A DNA stretch of 60,000 nucleotides from Bolinopsis microptera (lineage: Eukaryota > Ctenophora > Tentaculata > Lobata > Bolinopsidae). The stretch's first letter is position 1. Each line of letters begins with the position of its first letter. Shown in pieces: positions 34,519-46,484 of the stretch. The stretch spans positions 6,794,169 to 6,854,168 of the forward strand of contig NC_087079.1 of the NCBI RefSeq assembly GCF_026151205.1, in the 5' to 3' direction. Both the position numbers and the translations under genes were made by a program. The notes under the pieces were generated by a model that ran no database searches, was not told where the DNA came from, and was given only the letters and a program-made list of their open reading frames with translations.

Positions 34519-35241
34519 TTGGAAGGAAAAACATTGTATATCGAACAAACTTAATTCTTAAGAAACATGCAGGGAATGTGTGATTAGATTCCTTCCTAAA
34601 CGTGATTCTTATTGAAAGTATTGCTAGAAAATTTCTTGCAAAAGATGTCCTAGAATATCAGGGCCAGGGGCCCTATGTCGGATGTCAAAAATAAAAATAA
34701 AGCTATCTTAGAACCAGGTGGATCATGGATGATGTATAAAGTATAGACGTCGCATGATGACGTCACATGATGACGTCACATGATGACGTCACATGATGAC
34801 GTCACATGACCAATATATTGTAATATGGAGATCAGGACAGGGTGTGGTAGAATTAACACAATGGAGAGTTATGTGAGAGGAGCAGAATAGTTTCATGTGA
34901 AATTGTTGTTCCCATCCACATTGCGTTGAGTAGAATCACAGTCATTGGTGTGCAAGCTAACATAATATATAATACATATATATACAGTATACTACACAGC
35001 TACAGTCGTAAGTTATAATGAATAATGTGAATAATGAATCATAAAGTAGTCTTGTTTCGTTAGTCGTATATTCCTGGTGAGGTGCACGAGACATTACACA
35101 AACCACTGATTTTGTGACTGTCATGACATAGCCGCAGTAAATATTAAATAACCGCATCTTAATTTAAGGGCGCATATTAACGCGTACGGTCAAATAATAT
35201 TTCAGATTAAAAAGTAGAGAAAACATGTTGGTATTTCCTAC
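34519..35241. other. Intron with a TGACGTCA cluster
   Basis: Intron between two exons of the unrecognised gene. At 34753-34809 four perfect TGACGTCA palindromes (CREB/ATF-type sites) recur every 13 bp (unit CATGATGACGTCA). Otherwise nothing seen. Confidence 0.5.
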
Positions 35242-35442
35242 CTTTACAAATCTGGAAATATTAGAGGAGGTTTGAGGAAGCTCTCTCAGTCTGATATCCA
35301 GGTACCCATGTGACACCTCGCTAGACACCCTCACTGAGTCGTTATGTAAAGTTGAGTACAAACTAGATATATCCCCGATGTATCTGGATAGTTGATCCTG
35401 TGTTGATAGTATCTCGCTCCGACGTTCTGATATCCCGTCAAG
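35242..35442 (-). CDS. Exon of unrecognised gene (helical segment)
   Basis: 67 codons, LDGISERRSEILSTQDQLSR then YIGDISSLYSTLHNDSVRV and LRELPQTSSNISRFVK, predicted helical and coiled-coil-like. Donor GTAAAG/GTAGGA, acceptor CAGCTCCTGCAG. An upstream alternative would extend it to ATG 35472 (MSGVSCQLLQ). The phase 0 donor continues smoothly into the exon at 34163. Earlier exons on the higher-coordinate side were not identified. Confidence 0.6.
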
Positions 35443-36059
35443 CTGCAGGAGCTGACAGCTTACCCCTGACATCCACCACTAGGTTTAGGTTTCAGCTGCT
35501 TTAAGGTAGGAGTAAATGGAGAGTTTTAGAAGAGGATTCAGCATATCGTTTAACGTATTTAGCATTATTTAGCATATCGTTTAACGTATTTAGCATTATT
35601 TAATTTGAAAATGGAATTCCGTCCCAACTATTCTGTTTACATTATTATAAACGAGGCGGAGGTGTAGTGGGTGTAGTGTGGGTAGAGGTGTAGAAGTGTA
35701 GCAAATCATCTTTACAATTGCTAAGTCTTAAAGAGCAGCTCAAGCGGGACCGATTCAAACATCCTACCACGTGATCATGATATACTACCACGTGATCATA
35801 ATATACTATCACGTGCCAGCAAATTACCATAATTACCCACCCTTACCTATTATAAAATTAGTTATCTCGACCTTATCTAGGGAATAATTAGTACAATATC
35901 TTATATTACAATGCAATACTAGGATCAGATGTATAGGTGATGTATAGGATCAAGTTTAAAGGTGCATGGGTGGGGGAGAGGAAGTACACTGCGTTATAAT
36001 ACAAACAGTTGCAGTGTACATTGTAACTTCTTACCAACAAGTACACTGTAACAGAGCAC
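35443..36059. other. Non-coding; E-box-like motifs
   Basis: Contains three CACGTG motifs (about 35768-35815, within TACCACGTGATCAT-type repeats) and a 31-bp direct repeat (CAGCATATCGTTTAACGTAT, 35540-35600). Possibly intron or promoter of the minus-strand gene. Confidence 0.4.
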
Positions 36060-38245
36060 ACTTTTATACATAGTGGTACTAGTGGTGTGTGGTGTGTGGT
36101 TCATTGTTGATTACTGGTTTACTTTTATACATAGTGGTAGTAGTGGTGTGTGGTGTGTGGTTCATTGTTGATTACTGATTTACTTTTATACATAGTGGTA
36201 GTAGTGGTGTGTGGTGTGTGGTTCATTGTTGATTACTGATTTACTTTTATACATAGTGGTAGTAGTGGTGTGTGGTGTGTGGTTCATTGTTCATTACTGA
36301 TTTACTTTTATACATAGTGGTAGTAGTGGTGTGTGGTGTGTGGTTCATTGTTCATTACTGATTTACTTTTATACATAGTGGTAGTAGTGGTGTGTGGTGT
36401 GTGGTTCATTGTTCATTACTGATTTACTTTTATACATAGTGGTAGTAGTGGTGTGTGGTGTGTGGTTCATTGTTGATTACTGATTTACTTTTATACATAG
36501 TGGTAGTAGTGGTGTGTGGTGTGTGGTTCATTGTTGATTACTGATTTACTTTTATACATAGTGGTAGTGGTGGTGTGTGGTGTGTGGTTCATTGTTGATT
36601 ACTGGTTTACTTTTATACATAGTGGTAGTAGTGGTGTGTGGTGTGTGGTTCATTGTTGATTACTGATTTACTTTTATACATAGTGGTAGTAGTGGTGTGT
36701 GGTGTGTGGTTCATTGTTGATTACTGGTTTACTTTTATACATAGTGGTAGTAGTGGTGTGTGGTGTGTGGTTCATTGTTGATTACTGGTTTACTTTTATA
36801 CATAGTGGTAGTAGTGGTGTGTGGTGTGTGGTTCATTGTTCATTACTGATTTACTTTTATACATAGTGGTAGTAGTGGTGTGTGGTGTGTGGTTCATTGT
36901 TCATTACTGATTTACTTTTATACATAGTGGTAGTAGTGGTGTGTGGTGTGTGGTTCATTGTTGATTACTGATTTACTTTTATACATAGTGGTAGTAGTGG
37001 TGTGTGGTGTGTGGTTCATTGTTCATTACTGATTTACTTTTATACATAGTGGTAGTAGTGGTGTGTGGTTCATTGTTCATTACTGATTTACTTTTATACA
37101 TAGTGGTAGTAGTGGTGTGTGGTGTGTGGTTCATTGTTCATTACTGATTTACTTTTATACATAGTGGTAGTAGTGGTGTGTGGTGTGTGGTTCATTGTTC
37201 ATTACTGATTTACTTTTATACATAGTGGTAGTAGTGGTGTGTGGTGTGTGGTTCATTGTTGATTACTGGTTTACTTTTATACATAGTGGTAGTAGTGGTG
37301 TGTGGTGTGTGGTTCATTGTTGATTACTGGTTTACTTTTATACATAGTGGTACTAGTGGTGTGTGGTGTGTGGTTCATTGTTCATTACTGATTTACTTTT
37401 ATACATAGTGGTAGTGGTGGTGTGTGGTGTGTGGTTCATTGTTGATTACTGGTTTACTTTTATACATAGTGGTACTAGTGGTGTGTGGTGTGTGGTTCAT
37501 TGTTGATTACTGGTTTACTTTTATACATAGTGGTAGTGGTGGTGTGTGGTGTGCATGTGGTTCATTGTTGATTACTGATTTACTTTTATACATAGTGGTA
37601 GTAGTGGTGTGTGGTGTGTGGTTCATTGTTCATTACTGATTTACTTTTATACATAGTGGTAGTAGTGGTGTGTGGTGTGTGGTTCATTGTTCATTACTGA
37701 TTTACTTTTATACATAGTGGTAGTAGTGGTGTGTGGCGTGGTTCATTGTTGATTACTGGTTTACTTTTATACATAGTGGTAGTGGTGGTGTGTGGTGTGT
37801 GGTTCATTGTTGATTACTGATTTACTTTTATACATAGTGGTAGTGGTGGTGTGTGGCGTGGTTCATTGTTGATTACTGATTTACTTTTATACATAGTGGT
37901 AGTGGTGGTGTGTGGCGTGGTTCATTGTTGATTACTGATTTACTTTTATACATAGTGGTAGTGGTGGTGTGTGGCGTGGTTCATTGTTGATTACTGATTT
38001 ACTTTTATACATAGTGGTAGTAGTGGTGTGTGGTGTGTGGTTCATTGTTCATTACTGATTTACTTTTATACATAGTGGTAGTGGTGGTGTGTGGTGTGTG
38101 GTTCATTGTTGATTACTGATTTACTTTTATACATAGTGGTAGTAGTGGTGTGTGGTGTGTGGTTCATTGTTGATTACTGGTTTACTTTTATACATAGTGG
38201 TAGTGGTGGTGTGTGGTGTGTGGTTCATTGTTGATTACTGATTTT
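36060..38245. repeat. 61-bp minisatellite, about 36 copies
   Basis: The unit begins ACTTTTATACATAGTGGTAG and recurs every 61 bp with a GTGTGTGGTGTGTGG core; some copies are 2-10 bp shorter or longer. Variants (GATTACTG versus CATTACTG, TACTAG versus TAGTAG) are interleaved. Open frames inside are periodicity artefacts. Confidence 0.95.
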
Positions 38246-38951
38246 ACTATCGTGTACTGTGAACTGTGTTATAATGCTACTTCACCTGGAGCTGTGTTAA
38301 TCTAATTTTCATTTCTTGCATGTTCACTGGTGTGTGACAAAAGGTGGCTGTTTGGGATAAATACTAATTTTTAAAATAGTAATGAAATTCTGGGATTATA
38401 AATACAAAGAAATCGTGTTTTATGTACAATGGGAACATTTTAAAACAAAAAGCGATCAACACCGTCAAAAATTTAAAATCACCAATATAATCAATAACAA
38501 AACTAATCTTTAAAATAAATCACACTAAATACTTAAATATTTGGTAGTAGAAAATTCGTTCTACGGAAGTCTTTACACATTGTTTACACTGTATTGACTC
38601 ATAAATTCGGAATAAAACCCGGTTTTCTGAATAAAACTCAAACAATGCTAGGAATGTAGGAGCACACGAAGGATGTGTTATATATTATAACGTTAATTAC
38701 ATAACATTACGTCAGTAACATTAAAGAGAGAGGGTTTGCAAAAGCTGCCGGAGCTGGCTGCCGGAGCTGGCTGCCGGAGCTGGCTGCCGGAGAGGAGTCT
38801 TGCTGAAGTCATCATCCTGAGGGCTGAGTGTGACTGTAATGTAATTTACTACTTGACTGGAAGGGTTATTTATATTGAGTTCAATAAAAAATGCTTATAC
38901 TATTTCTGAGTGAGCGAGGGATAGAAGATAGCTGACGTAATAATGTGATCC
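38246..38951. other. Non-coding region downstream of the protrudin-like gene
   Basis: Presumably ZFYVE27 3' UTR and flank. Holds a small array of about 3.5 copies of CTGCCGGAGCTGG at 38745-38793. Confidence 0.5.
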
Positions 38952-39923
38952 CTAACCAGTGCCGGGCAAGTAAAGAGCGCACTCAGCACATACTTTCACC
39001 AAATCATGTTTAGTATCAGGGTTAGTAACCCCCAGCGAGGCCTTAACAACAGTGTTACAACAGCATTTAGCACAGTAACTCCTACCACAAAACCCACACA
39101 TCACCTCCCCACAGCCAGTACTAGAGCAGTTTGTGCAGGGTCGAGAACAAGAGAGAGCACTCGGGGACATTCCGTCCTCTTCAATATCATCCTGTGATTC
39201 CTGAACTGGATCCAGTGGAACATGGAGAGAAGGCTGATTTGAAAGCTCGGCTGAATCCTCAAACTCACCATCACTCTCTGCCCTCTCGTAGTCCTGTTCC
39301 AACGCAACTTTACATTTAAAATCTATCTCAGTGAGAAGCCCCCTGAGAGCATTATAACATGTCTTATTACAACAGAAGAGATACAGAACAACACCTAGTA
39401 GGAGGATATTGAGGGGGATGACAGAGGGGGCGAGGATCAGGAACCCTGCAATCACTAAACAGTTTCTAGTCTCGTTAAAGTCCTTCCAACACACCACTTC
39501 AATTAGCTTATCACCAATCTGGAGGACATTCTTCAGTAACACGTCCAGTTCCTGCAACATGCACTTGTAGTCCTCTATCGTCTGTTCTCGGGACTTCTTC
39601 GAACTTTCCGGCTCCAGTGAATAATAAATAGGGTTTATAAAGTTGACAGGATTCAGAGGATTAGTTCTAGAATGTTGGTTCTGAGAGAAGTTGCCCATGT
39701 AACTGACACTGAACACGCCAGTTAAAGCAGCCAGCAGAGCAAACTGAAGATAGGCAGGGTAGATGAGGAGTGTAGTGGTTACCACGAGGGAGCATATTGT
39801 AAACTGGGTGTTTCTCCAGGATAACGCGTGAGAGATGCGTGAGTAGAGGGGGTGGAGGGGTCGGCACACTGATTTGAGCTTGTTATAGTTGGTTACTAGG
39901 TCCCTCAGTTCCACTTCAGTCAT
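38952..39923 (-). CDS. ZFYVE27: Protrudin-like ER membrane protein (FYVE, FFAT)
   Basis: A 323-aa single-exon reading frame. Protrudin is an ER-shaping protein that binds VAP, Rab11/Rab7 and kinesin-1 to promote endosome and ER transport and protrusion outgrowth. Hydrophobic segments lie at about residues 41-75 and 153-184, as expected for the paired membrane segment and re-entrant hairpin. Residues 220-226 (EFEDSAE) match the FFAT consensus that binds VAP. Residues 263-316 form a FYVE-type zinc domain: CTNC, CGFCGRSYCAKCC, then VVKASLGVTNPD and VCAECALYL. The last part tracks human protrudin closely; canonical PI3P residues (WxxD, RHHCR) are absent, as in the human protein. Shorter than human (about 411 aa). 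The TTAAACAG five bases before the ATG suggests a 5' UTR intron. Confidence 0.88.
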   Translation of the reverse strand: MTEVELRDLVTNYNKLKSVCRPLHPLYSRISHALSWRNTQFTICSLVVTTTLLIYPAYLQFALLAALTGVFSVSYMGNFSQNQHSRTNPLNPVNFINPIYYSLEPESSKKSREQTIEDYKCMLQELDVLLKNVLQIGDKLIEVVCWKDFNETRNCLVIAGFLILAPSVIPLNILLLGVVLYLFCCNKTCYNALRGLLTEIDFKCKVALEQDYERAESDGEFEDSAELSNQPSLHVPLDPVQESQDDIEEDGMSPSALSCSRPCTNCSSTGCGEVMCGFCGRSYCAKCCCNTVVKASLGVTNPDTKHDLVKVCAECALYLPGTG

Positions 39924-42868
39924 AGTTCCTGTTTAACAAGAGTTAGTTGAATTTTAATATTTTTAACCGTTATAAATTCTTAGAATATATTATGTTGTTT
40001 TTTCTATTTCATTTTGTTCTTGCTAACAATGCCAAATATTTAATACTCTTTAACATTGAAACCCGTGATAATGTTGTCTGTGATAAGCAGGATTAAACAG
40101 AGATATCGTCTTCAAAGCACGTGTTCATATTGGAGTTGATTGAACACAACGAACTTACCAAACACTGCCAAAATAATTGTATCTGTTCATTGAATTATTA
40201 TTTTATTATAACGGTTAACACTTATTAACTGTCTATGTGTTGAGATCACGATATATAATGTGATAAAGCACTGTCATGAAAATCAAAACAGCTCAGTTTA
40301 TTTGTGTACATTTACCACGTGACTTGTTATTATTATAGTTATTATTAGAGTCACGTGATTATTAGAGTCACGAGACAAACCAATATATAACATAGTTAGC
40401 TCATTTGTTTAATTGTACATCAACCGAGTATTTCACAGATAAACATTGCTAATTAACTGATTAATTCTGTCAATGATGCAATGTGGAGGATATTGTTCCG
40501 TTACTGAATGGTATTCCAGCAATGCTATATTCGGATTGACTGTTTAGTCAAAGCTATTTCTGAGTATTTGGCATACCTGAAAATCGAATCGTGAAAAAGC
40601 TAATTATAGGTTATAATCTAGATGTTCAGATGTAATTGGTGAGGTCACGGTTGCCTTGGCAATAGATTTTTTCCAATAAAATTATTCACACAGAATAGTT
40701 TGTGACACAGAATGTGAAATAATTCCATCATTTTAGATACTATATACGATATTTCGGAAGAAATTTACAAAAAATAAAACAAACAGTTACCATGGTTACA
40801 GTAATCATTGAAAATTAATTGATATAAATGTTTACAGTTTCATAAATATACAGTTACTTTAATGCTCAAAACAGTGCTACGCTGACAGATAATATGTGAA
40901 CAAACTCGGATCAGATAGATATTATCGCACAACGCTGACGAAATCAGTACAGTAATAATACATGTAATATAATGCGGCTAGAGTGCGGTTCAACACTCTG
41001 ATGCGGTTCAAACACCGTGATGCGGTTCAGATAACTTGGTTACAATAATACAATAATGGGTCATCACAAAACGTTGCGTTACAGGTACTGTAAATATAAC
41101 TGTTATATAATCTGCTTATCTTACAAACTGTCAAATTGCCAAGATAACGTTTGGACTGTATTATCTTTATAATATGTTTATTTACAACAAATGAGAGACT
41201 ACATTTTCTAATTTTGGAACACACACGAAAATCTTTTACCCATGAGGCCGTGAGGCGGTCACTACTTTTCAAAACGGAAATATTGATTATTGTTAATTAC
41301 ATATTATATTAAGTAATGCCAGAATTACACAACATCTTATTAGGTATCTATTTCAAACCCAGAGTTTGCATTACTCAAAATTGAACATTATAATATATAA
41401 TATTATTGACTCACGTATATTAACTTCTGTACAAATAAAACTGAGAGAACACAGAATATTGTTAGTATAAACAAGAGAAGCCAAAAAAAAAACAATGCAG
41501 TTAACTTAAATTATACAATCACATAAGCAGACTAAAGTTCTAAACACTTATCCCATTTAAAATCCAAAATATCTAACAAAAGGTCCCATAGTTAAGAGAA
41601 GAAGAGTAATCCTCCCATCAGGTGTACTATCACTGCAAATTAAAATGTCCTAAAATCCCTTTACATTATTGTTAAAACATTTCAGGCATAAATTTGAATA
41701 TTAGAAGAAAATTGCTTAAAAGTGAGGCCCTCAATCTTATTCTATTTTTTACTGCTTTAATCAAAAATCTGCAGATTTTACAAGGCAAGCAGATAAAATC
41801 AGATCACTTAAATTTCAACAAATAACTCCCAAAATTATATAGCAACTGCAAACTAGGGTCAAACTTAGCTTAGGAAGATTTGAAAAAGGAAAACAGTTCG
41901 GTAAATAATATTGTTTTGACGGTAGCTTGCAATTTCGCTAGTATTCGTTATTAATTTAATTTTCACGATTACTGACAAGTGTAGTGCACAGAAAATTATA
42001 AATAATATATCTGCACACCGCTGTATAGTGAATGTTACAGTAATCTTATAGTCCCACAAACTTCCAATAGTTACCCTGGTAGTGGGACACAATTTTGAAG
42101 AGCAAATTATGAGAAAAAGTTAAATAATTCGAGATCTATCAGCCCGAAAGCAGCAATCGTAGCTCTGAAATTGTCTCCCACTTCAGTTATAGAAAATGTT
42201 ATGATATTTACAGTAGATATGGCTTATGGCATGGTTGCTTTGGGTCTTCATAATAAACATTTTATAGGTATTATCTGCAATTTAAGAGTAAGATTAATGT
42301 GATCATGTGTCAAATTCACATTCCTAAATGCCATAAACCAGTAAAATATATTCAGATTTAACTACAAACATAAGACGGTAACGGTAATCAAATGCCTCTT
42401 TTATCTAGAAAACAGCTCAAGTTTTGATAACCGTTATTATCATTCGAAATGAAAGCATCAGAGGGACTAAAGGACAAATCTTTTCCAACAAGGTACTAAC
42501 TTACTTAGAAAGCCCTAAAAAGTATGGTCGTGAAAATACTTTGTAATTCCTAATATGAAGCTATGAAAATGTTCGGCAAACATGTACATGTACCTACTTA
42601 ATACGTATACTACTTAGTACTTATACCTAATAACAAGACACACAATCCATATCATAAAAAGCACAAAATAATGTGAATAAGAATGGATAATACCGAAAAT
42701 CTAAATAATGTACAATGATTTCAACAACATGTTCCTATACCATAATACAAGTTTAACCCGTGTGAAATATGTCTCCACCGTGGATGAGATTGCATCATTT
42801 ACAACAAAATATTAAAAATAATTATCATTATCTTTAGTTCGAACATACCGTGACTCCAGAATCCGTGA
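39924..42868. other. Intergenic / 5' region of the protrudin-like gene
   Basis: About 2.9 kb of AT-rich sequence without recognised exons. It should contain the protrudin-like gene's 5' UTR exon and promoter and the FAM72 3' UTR, but neither is identifiable. CACGTG-type motifs occur near 40316 and 40352. Confidence 0.4.
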
Positions 42869-42987
42869 TCACCTAATACATTCTATCGGATATAGAGGGA
42901 ATATAGATCGATTTTTAGATGTTTTATCTTTTAGCTTCTGCAAGTCTTCATGGGTTGGAGGCAATTTTCCCCATATTAAATGCTTCC
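42869..42987 (-). CDS. FAM72: FAM72 exon 4
   Basis: Encodes GKHLIWGKLPPTHEDLQKLK through PLYPIECIR and stop TGA. Acceptor CTACTTTTCAG. The ECIR terminus is identical to that of vertebrate FAM72. Confidence 0.93.
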
Positions 42988-44100
42988 CTGAAAAGTAGAG
43001 ACGTGAGCTAACTGCAACTTAAATTTTACTGTTGTATTAAAGTATTAAGTAATGCATTATGTGTTATATGTTTGATAGCTTAAATCACGGGATGAAAGAA
43101 TATGATCGAGTTATCAGTAGCATAATTACATTACAAGATATTATAACAGATATGATATTTGACAGATTGACAGATAATACAGATCGTACGCGTAGTACAA
43201 TTACTATTCATTCAAATAGGATACAGTTACTTAAATAATACCTTTACAGAACAAGAACTTGTAAAATACCTGAATCGTCCATACGTTCAACTTCTTTACA
43301 TTCTAGAGCATGAAACATCCAGAAGTGGCCATTGTTACACGAGTCCATACAGTTCCTACATGGCAACGTCACGTGATACCCCACTTGATTACCACTGAGA
43401 ATTTAGCAAGATTATGAAGTTATCGTGTTGAGTGTGAATTGATTATCATTGAAATGTAGAAAGCTATCTAAGCTATTATGTTTGACATATTCTATTGTTT
43501 CAATTGTTGTTAACCAAAATGCTACTGCATGTCATTTGAGCGCTCTCATGGAAAGTAGAACAACTCATTGGAAAGCTATTTATAAATTGTGGTGATCAAG
43601 ATAACAGCATATGATTAAGTAAAACTTACCACCCAGCGCAAACCAGGTCACGGATGTGACAGGCACAATTACTTGTGCAATAATCATCTCCACTCATCTC
43701 AACAGCACTGAAAATGAAACTTATTAATCCTACGTGAATTATTCAAACTTATGTAATGTCATGTTTAGTTCTATGTGCATGTTAGTTGCAACTTCTACTA
43801 CTACTACACTTGATTGCAATACTGCATAAATAGCACGATAACATGATGAAGCATGTTACTATTTATAATAGTAATACTTTAGTACACAGTCCACAGAACA
43901 TGAGAAGTACACGATATATTGTTACAACAAGTGGGCAGTAATTACTTGGGTGGAGGTAGATCAGTGGAGTAGAGTTCAATACTAGTATCAGCTAGAAGGA
44001 TAGCCCGCATGCCTCGCCAACACAGAATGTTCATGCAGTGGCGACACTCCAGCTTCACCACTCGCTTGTGGAAAAAGGTCTGTGTTTGGTTGTAAGGCAT
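42869..44100 (-). CDS. FAM72: FAM72 family protein (whole gene, 4 exons)
   Basis: Exons 43946-44100, 43630-43707, 43270-43394 and 42869-42987 (minus) join in phase to 477 nt, 158 aa (human FAM72A is 149). Landmarks: CRHCMNILCWRGMRAILLAD, TSIELYSTDLPPPNAVEMSG, CGNQVGYHVTLPC, then [12 protein letters not shown], then LIWGKLPP, and C-terminal ECIR. Each has a direct FAM72 counterpart ([54 protein letters not shown]; EECIR). The Cys pairs suggest zinc binding. In mammals FAM72A antagonises the uracil glycosylase UNG2; whether that holds here is unknown. An in-frame stop precedes the ATG. The gene is compact, with introns of about 240-280 nt. Confidence 0.95.
43270..43394 (-). CDS. FAM72: FAM72 exon 3
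   Basis: Encodes GNQVGYHVTLPCRNCMDSCN then [20 protein letters not shown]. Acceptor AATTCTCAG, donor TTCAG/GTATTT, phase 2 in and 1 out. Confidence 0.95.
43630..43707 (-). CDS. FAM72: FAM72 exon 2
   Basis: Encodes NAVEMSGDDYCTSNCACHIR then DLVCAG; acceptor ATTTTCAG, donor GGTG/GTAAGT, phase 2 at both ends. The split Cys codon completes CAGCGN with exon 3. Confidence 0.93.
43946..44100 (-). CDS. FAM72: FAM72 exon 1
   Basis: From ATG (MPYNQTQTFFHK) to STDLPPP; donor CCCAA/GTAATT, phase 2. Contains the first CxxC pair (CRHC). Confidence 0.93.
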
Positions 44101-44379
44101 ATTCCCTAGTGACCATATAGTTTAAGTTAGAAGGATGTATGAAATGAATAGCCTAGATACTGCAGGTAACAATGTCTAGAACATGTTAGGATTAGGAGTG
44201 AAACCCTAAAATTTCCTCTTATTACAATATTGTAACCAGTATATTATTTTCATAGTAATAAAACAATTGAATATAAGAAAAAAAAGTATAAAAGATTTTA
44301 TCGCACAATCAAAAAAAAGCAAAATAACATGCAATAAATTGATAAAATAACATGCAATAACAAGTATTTTTTATCATCA
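44101..44379. other. Upstream of FAM72
   Basis: Short AT-rich region between the FAM72 start and the large inverted repeat; presumably promoter and 5' UTR, no element recognised. Confidence 0.4.
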
Positions 44380-44708
44380 ATTTGACCAAAACCCATAATC
44401 ATGGGTAGAGTGTACCGCTGCCAGTGTCTCTCTTTTCCAAACAAAAGGAAATGATATTGATTTGAGGAACCGTCCGCTAATGCAAATTGATACCGAGAAT
44501 GAAATCGGTCGCTCGCTTTTTCAAATCAATAAGCTTTATTACAATTCGTAAGCCGTGATCGAATGGAAAAAGCGAGCGACCGATTTCATTCTCGGTATCA
44601 ATTTGCATTAGCGGACGGTTCCTCAAATCAATATCATTTCCTTTTGTTTGGAAAAGAGAGACACTGGCAGCGGTACACTCTACCCATGATTATGGGTTTT
44701 GGTCAAAT
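44380..44708. repeat. Inverted repeat, 143-bp arms, 43-bp spacer
   Basis: Arms 44380-44522 and 44566-44708 are reverse complements with no indel and no mismatch I could find. The symmetry centre is at 44544. Outer ends ATTTGACC/GGTCAAAT, inner ends CGCTTTTTC/GAAAAAGCG. ATCATC lies next to both outer ends (44373-44378, 44709-44714 area), possibly a target duplication. Transcription would give a 143-bp hairpin. The short open frame inside is incidental. Confidence 0.93.
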
Positions 44709-46484
44709 ATCATCTCTTTTTGATTATAATGACAGGATAATTTACACAGTCGAAACTTCATTAACAAGGAGGTAATTTCGACGATTTCGAAATTCTGCCT
44801 TTGAAAACGTTTCCTTGTGTTTAGTTAGGTATATCTGTCGATAACCGACTGAATATGGCACTTTTTACTCATTCAAGTTTGCATTAAATTCATATATAAT
44901 GCCATTTAAATATCGTGGAAAGCAGAATATATTCGAAATCACGAATGAGCAAAATTCTCACCTTTCGCACGTGCAAACTTTGAGCGGACGTTGCGTGCGC
45001 ATACAATATTGAATCACCGTAAATTTTTGCATAGTGGTATTTAATATATGGTTTGATAAGCATGCAAAGTTTCAGAAGATTTCAAAAAGAACTTGGATCA
45101 CAACGAGACTCCAATGTTGATAAAAATCGTGAAAATCAAAATTTTTAGTGATTTTAGCTATTTTAAATCAATTTGGGCGTGTCCCCACGTGTGCAACTTT
45201 TCGATTTTTAACTTTAAAACTAGCCTATAACACAATTTACACCTTTTAAAAGCAAAATTGAGCTCTACAACCCAAGGGATGGCCCAACACCAGAGAATAC
45301 TAATTCACAACTTTTGTGTTTTTATAAAATTATTCTTCAAAAAAGCACTAACTTCAATAGCAAATATCTTTATGAAGGAGCAAGGTAGGAAACTATTCCG
45401 GTAGATTTTCGGAATGCTTGAACAATTATCTAAGATGAAAATGTCCTCAGATTTTGAATAAAATTACTCCTTAATAGTGTAAAATCGATTTAAAAAGTTG
45501 TTACTTTGTCAAAAGTCAAGTTTTAAAAACACTTAACTTGATGACGTCATCAAGTGATGATGATGACGTTAAATTATTTTTCAATACAATGTAAACTAAA
45601 GCTTAAACAATTATCTTTAAAACCTGTGGTTCGAAATGACTGTATCGTTTATACTTTTGAATCTACGGACACTTAAATGTAGGCTACAATTGACTGCAAA
45701 AAGCGTCTATACATACATATATATCTTCACGACAATCTGTTGTAAAACAGGGGTTCCAGAAAACCCACTTCCCGATACTCCTGAAACATGACATTTTTTT
45801 TACAGTCGATTTGGACAAGGTCTAGACGCCCTGCAAAGTTTCAGATCTCTAACTCAATTTTAACATGGTTTTTAAGGCACCTGAATATGGCGATTTTGGG
45901 TTTTTTACCTAATTTCGTATAACATGCTGGCGCGTATTTTGCGCAAATTTCTTAAAAACCTCCATACAACTATTTCTTATTCCTGTCATCTTCAACATTG
46001 AATTAGAATGTTTTGAACTTAAATGTACCTGCTGAACTACTTTCGATGAGTCTTAATGCCTGGAAAACAATAAAGGGGATATAATCGTATAGGGGGTAAA
46101 TAGTGTTGTGAATATAAGGGCGACGGTAATGCTTGCCAGCATTGTGATGAAAAACATGCCTAAAAACATCTGTAATTTAAGCTGCTTAAAAAGGTCTGTA
46201 CAAAGACAGTCTTTTTAATGATATCTGACTTAGAATATTCATTATACATTAGATTGGTTAAAGAAGTCTCAAAGCATGATCCAAAGATTTCTGAAACAAA
46301 AGCCATGATAAGATTTCTTTATTTCTGAATAGTATAGGGTTTGTCTCGGAAAAAGGCTTAAAAGAAGGAGCCTCAATCTTTTCATGAGTGGATTTCAAAA
46401 TGGCACTCATAAATCTAAATAATCAGTCTGTAAGCAGATCAACACTTCTTTGTGTACCCATCTTAAATAAAACTTGAAAATCCT
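44709..46484. other. Intergenic, no gene recognised
   Basis: AT-rich with scattered TGACGTCA-like motifs near 45541-45570. No exon or classifiable transposon was seen; the composition and phrasing resemble ancient dispersed repeats. Confidence 0.35.

Noticed and set aside
35645-35830. Further upstream exon of the unrecognised gene
   Set aside because: Candidate frames (for example FESVPLELLFKT) stop before any donor; no phase-compatible junction found.
36060-38245. CRISPR or coding repeat (frames such as 37424-37639)
   Set aside because: No spacers; frames arise from the repeat and are not multiples of three (61-bp period).
44563-44775. 70-aa frame MEKASDRFHSRYQ
   Set aside because: Lies inside the inverted repeat; existence follows from the repeat, not from coding selection.
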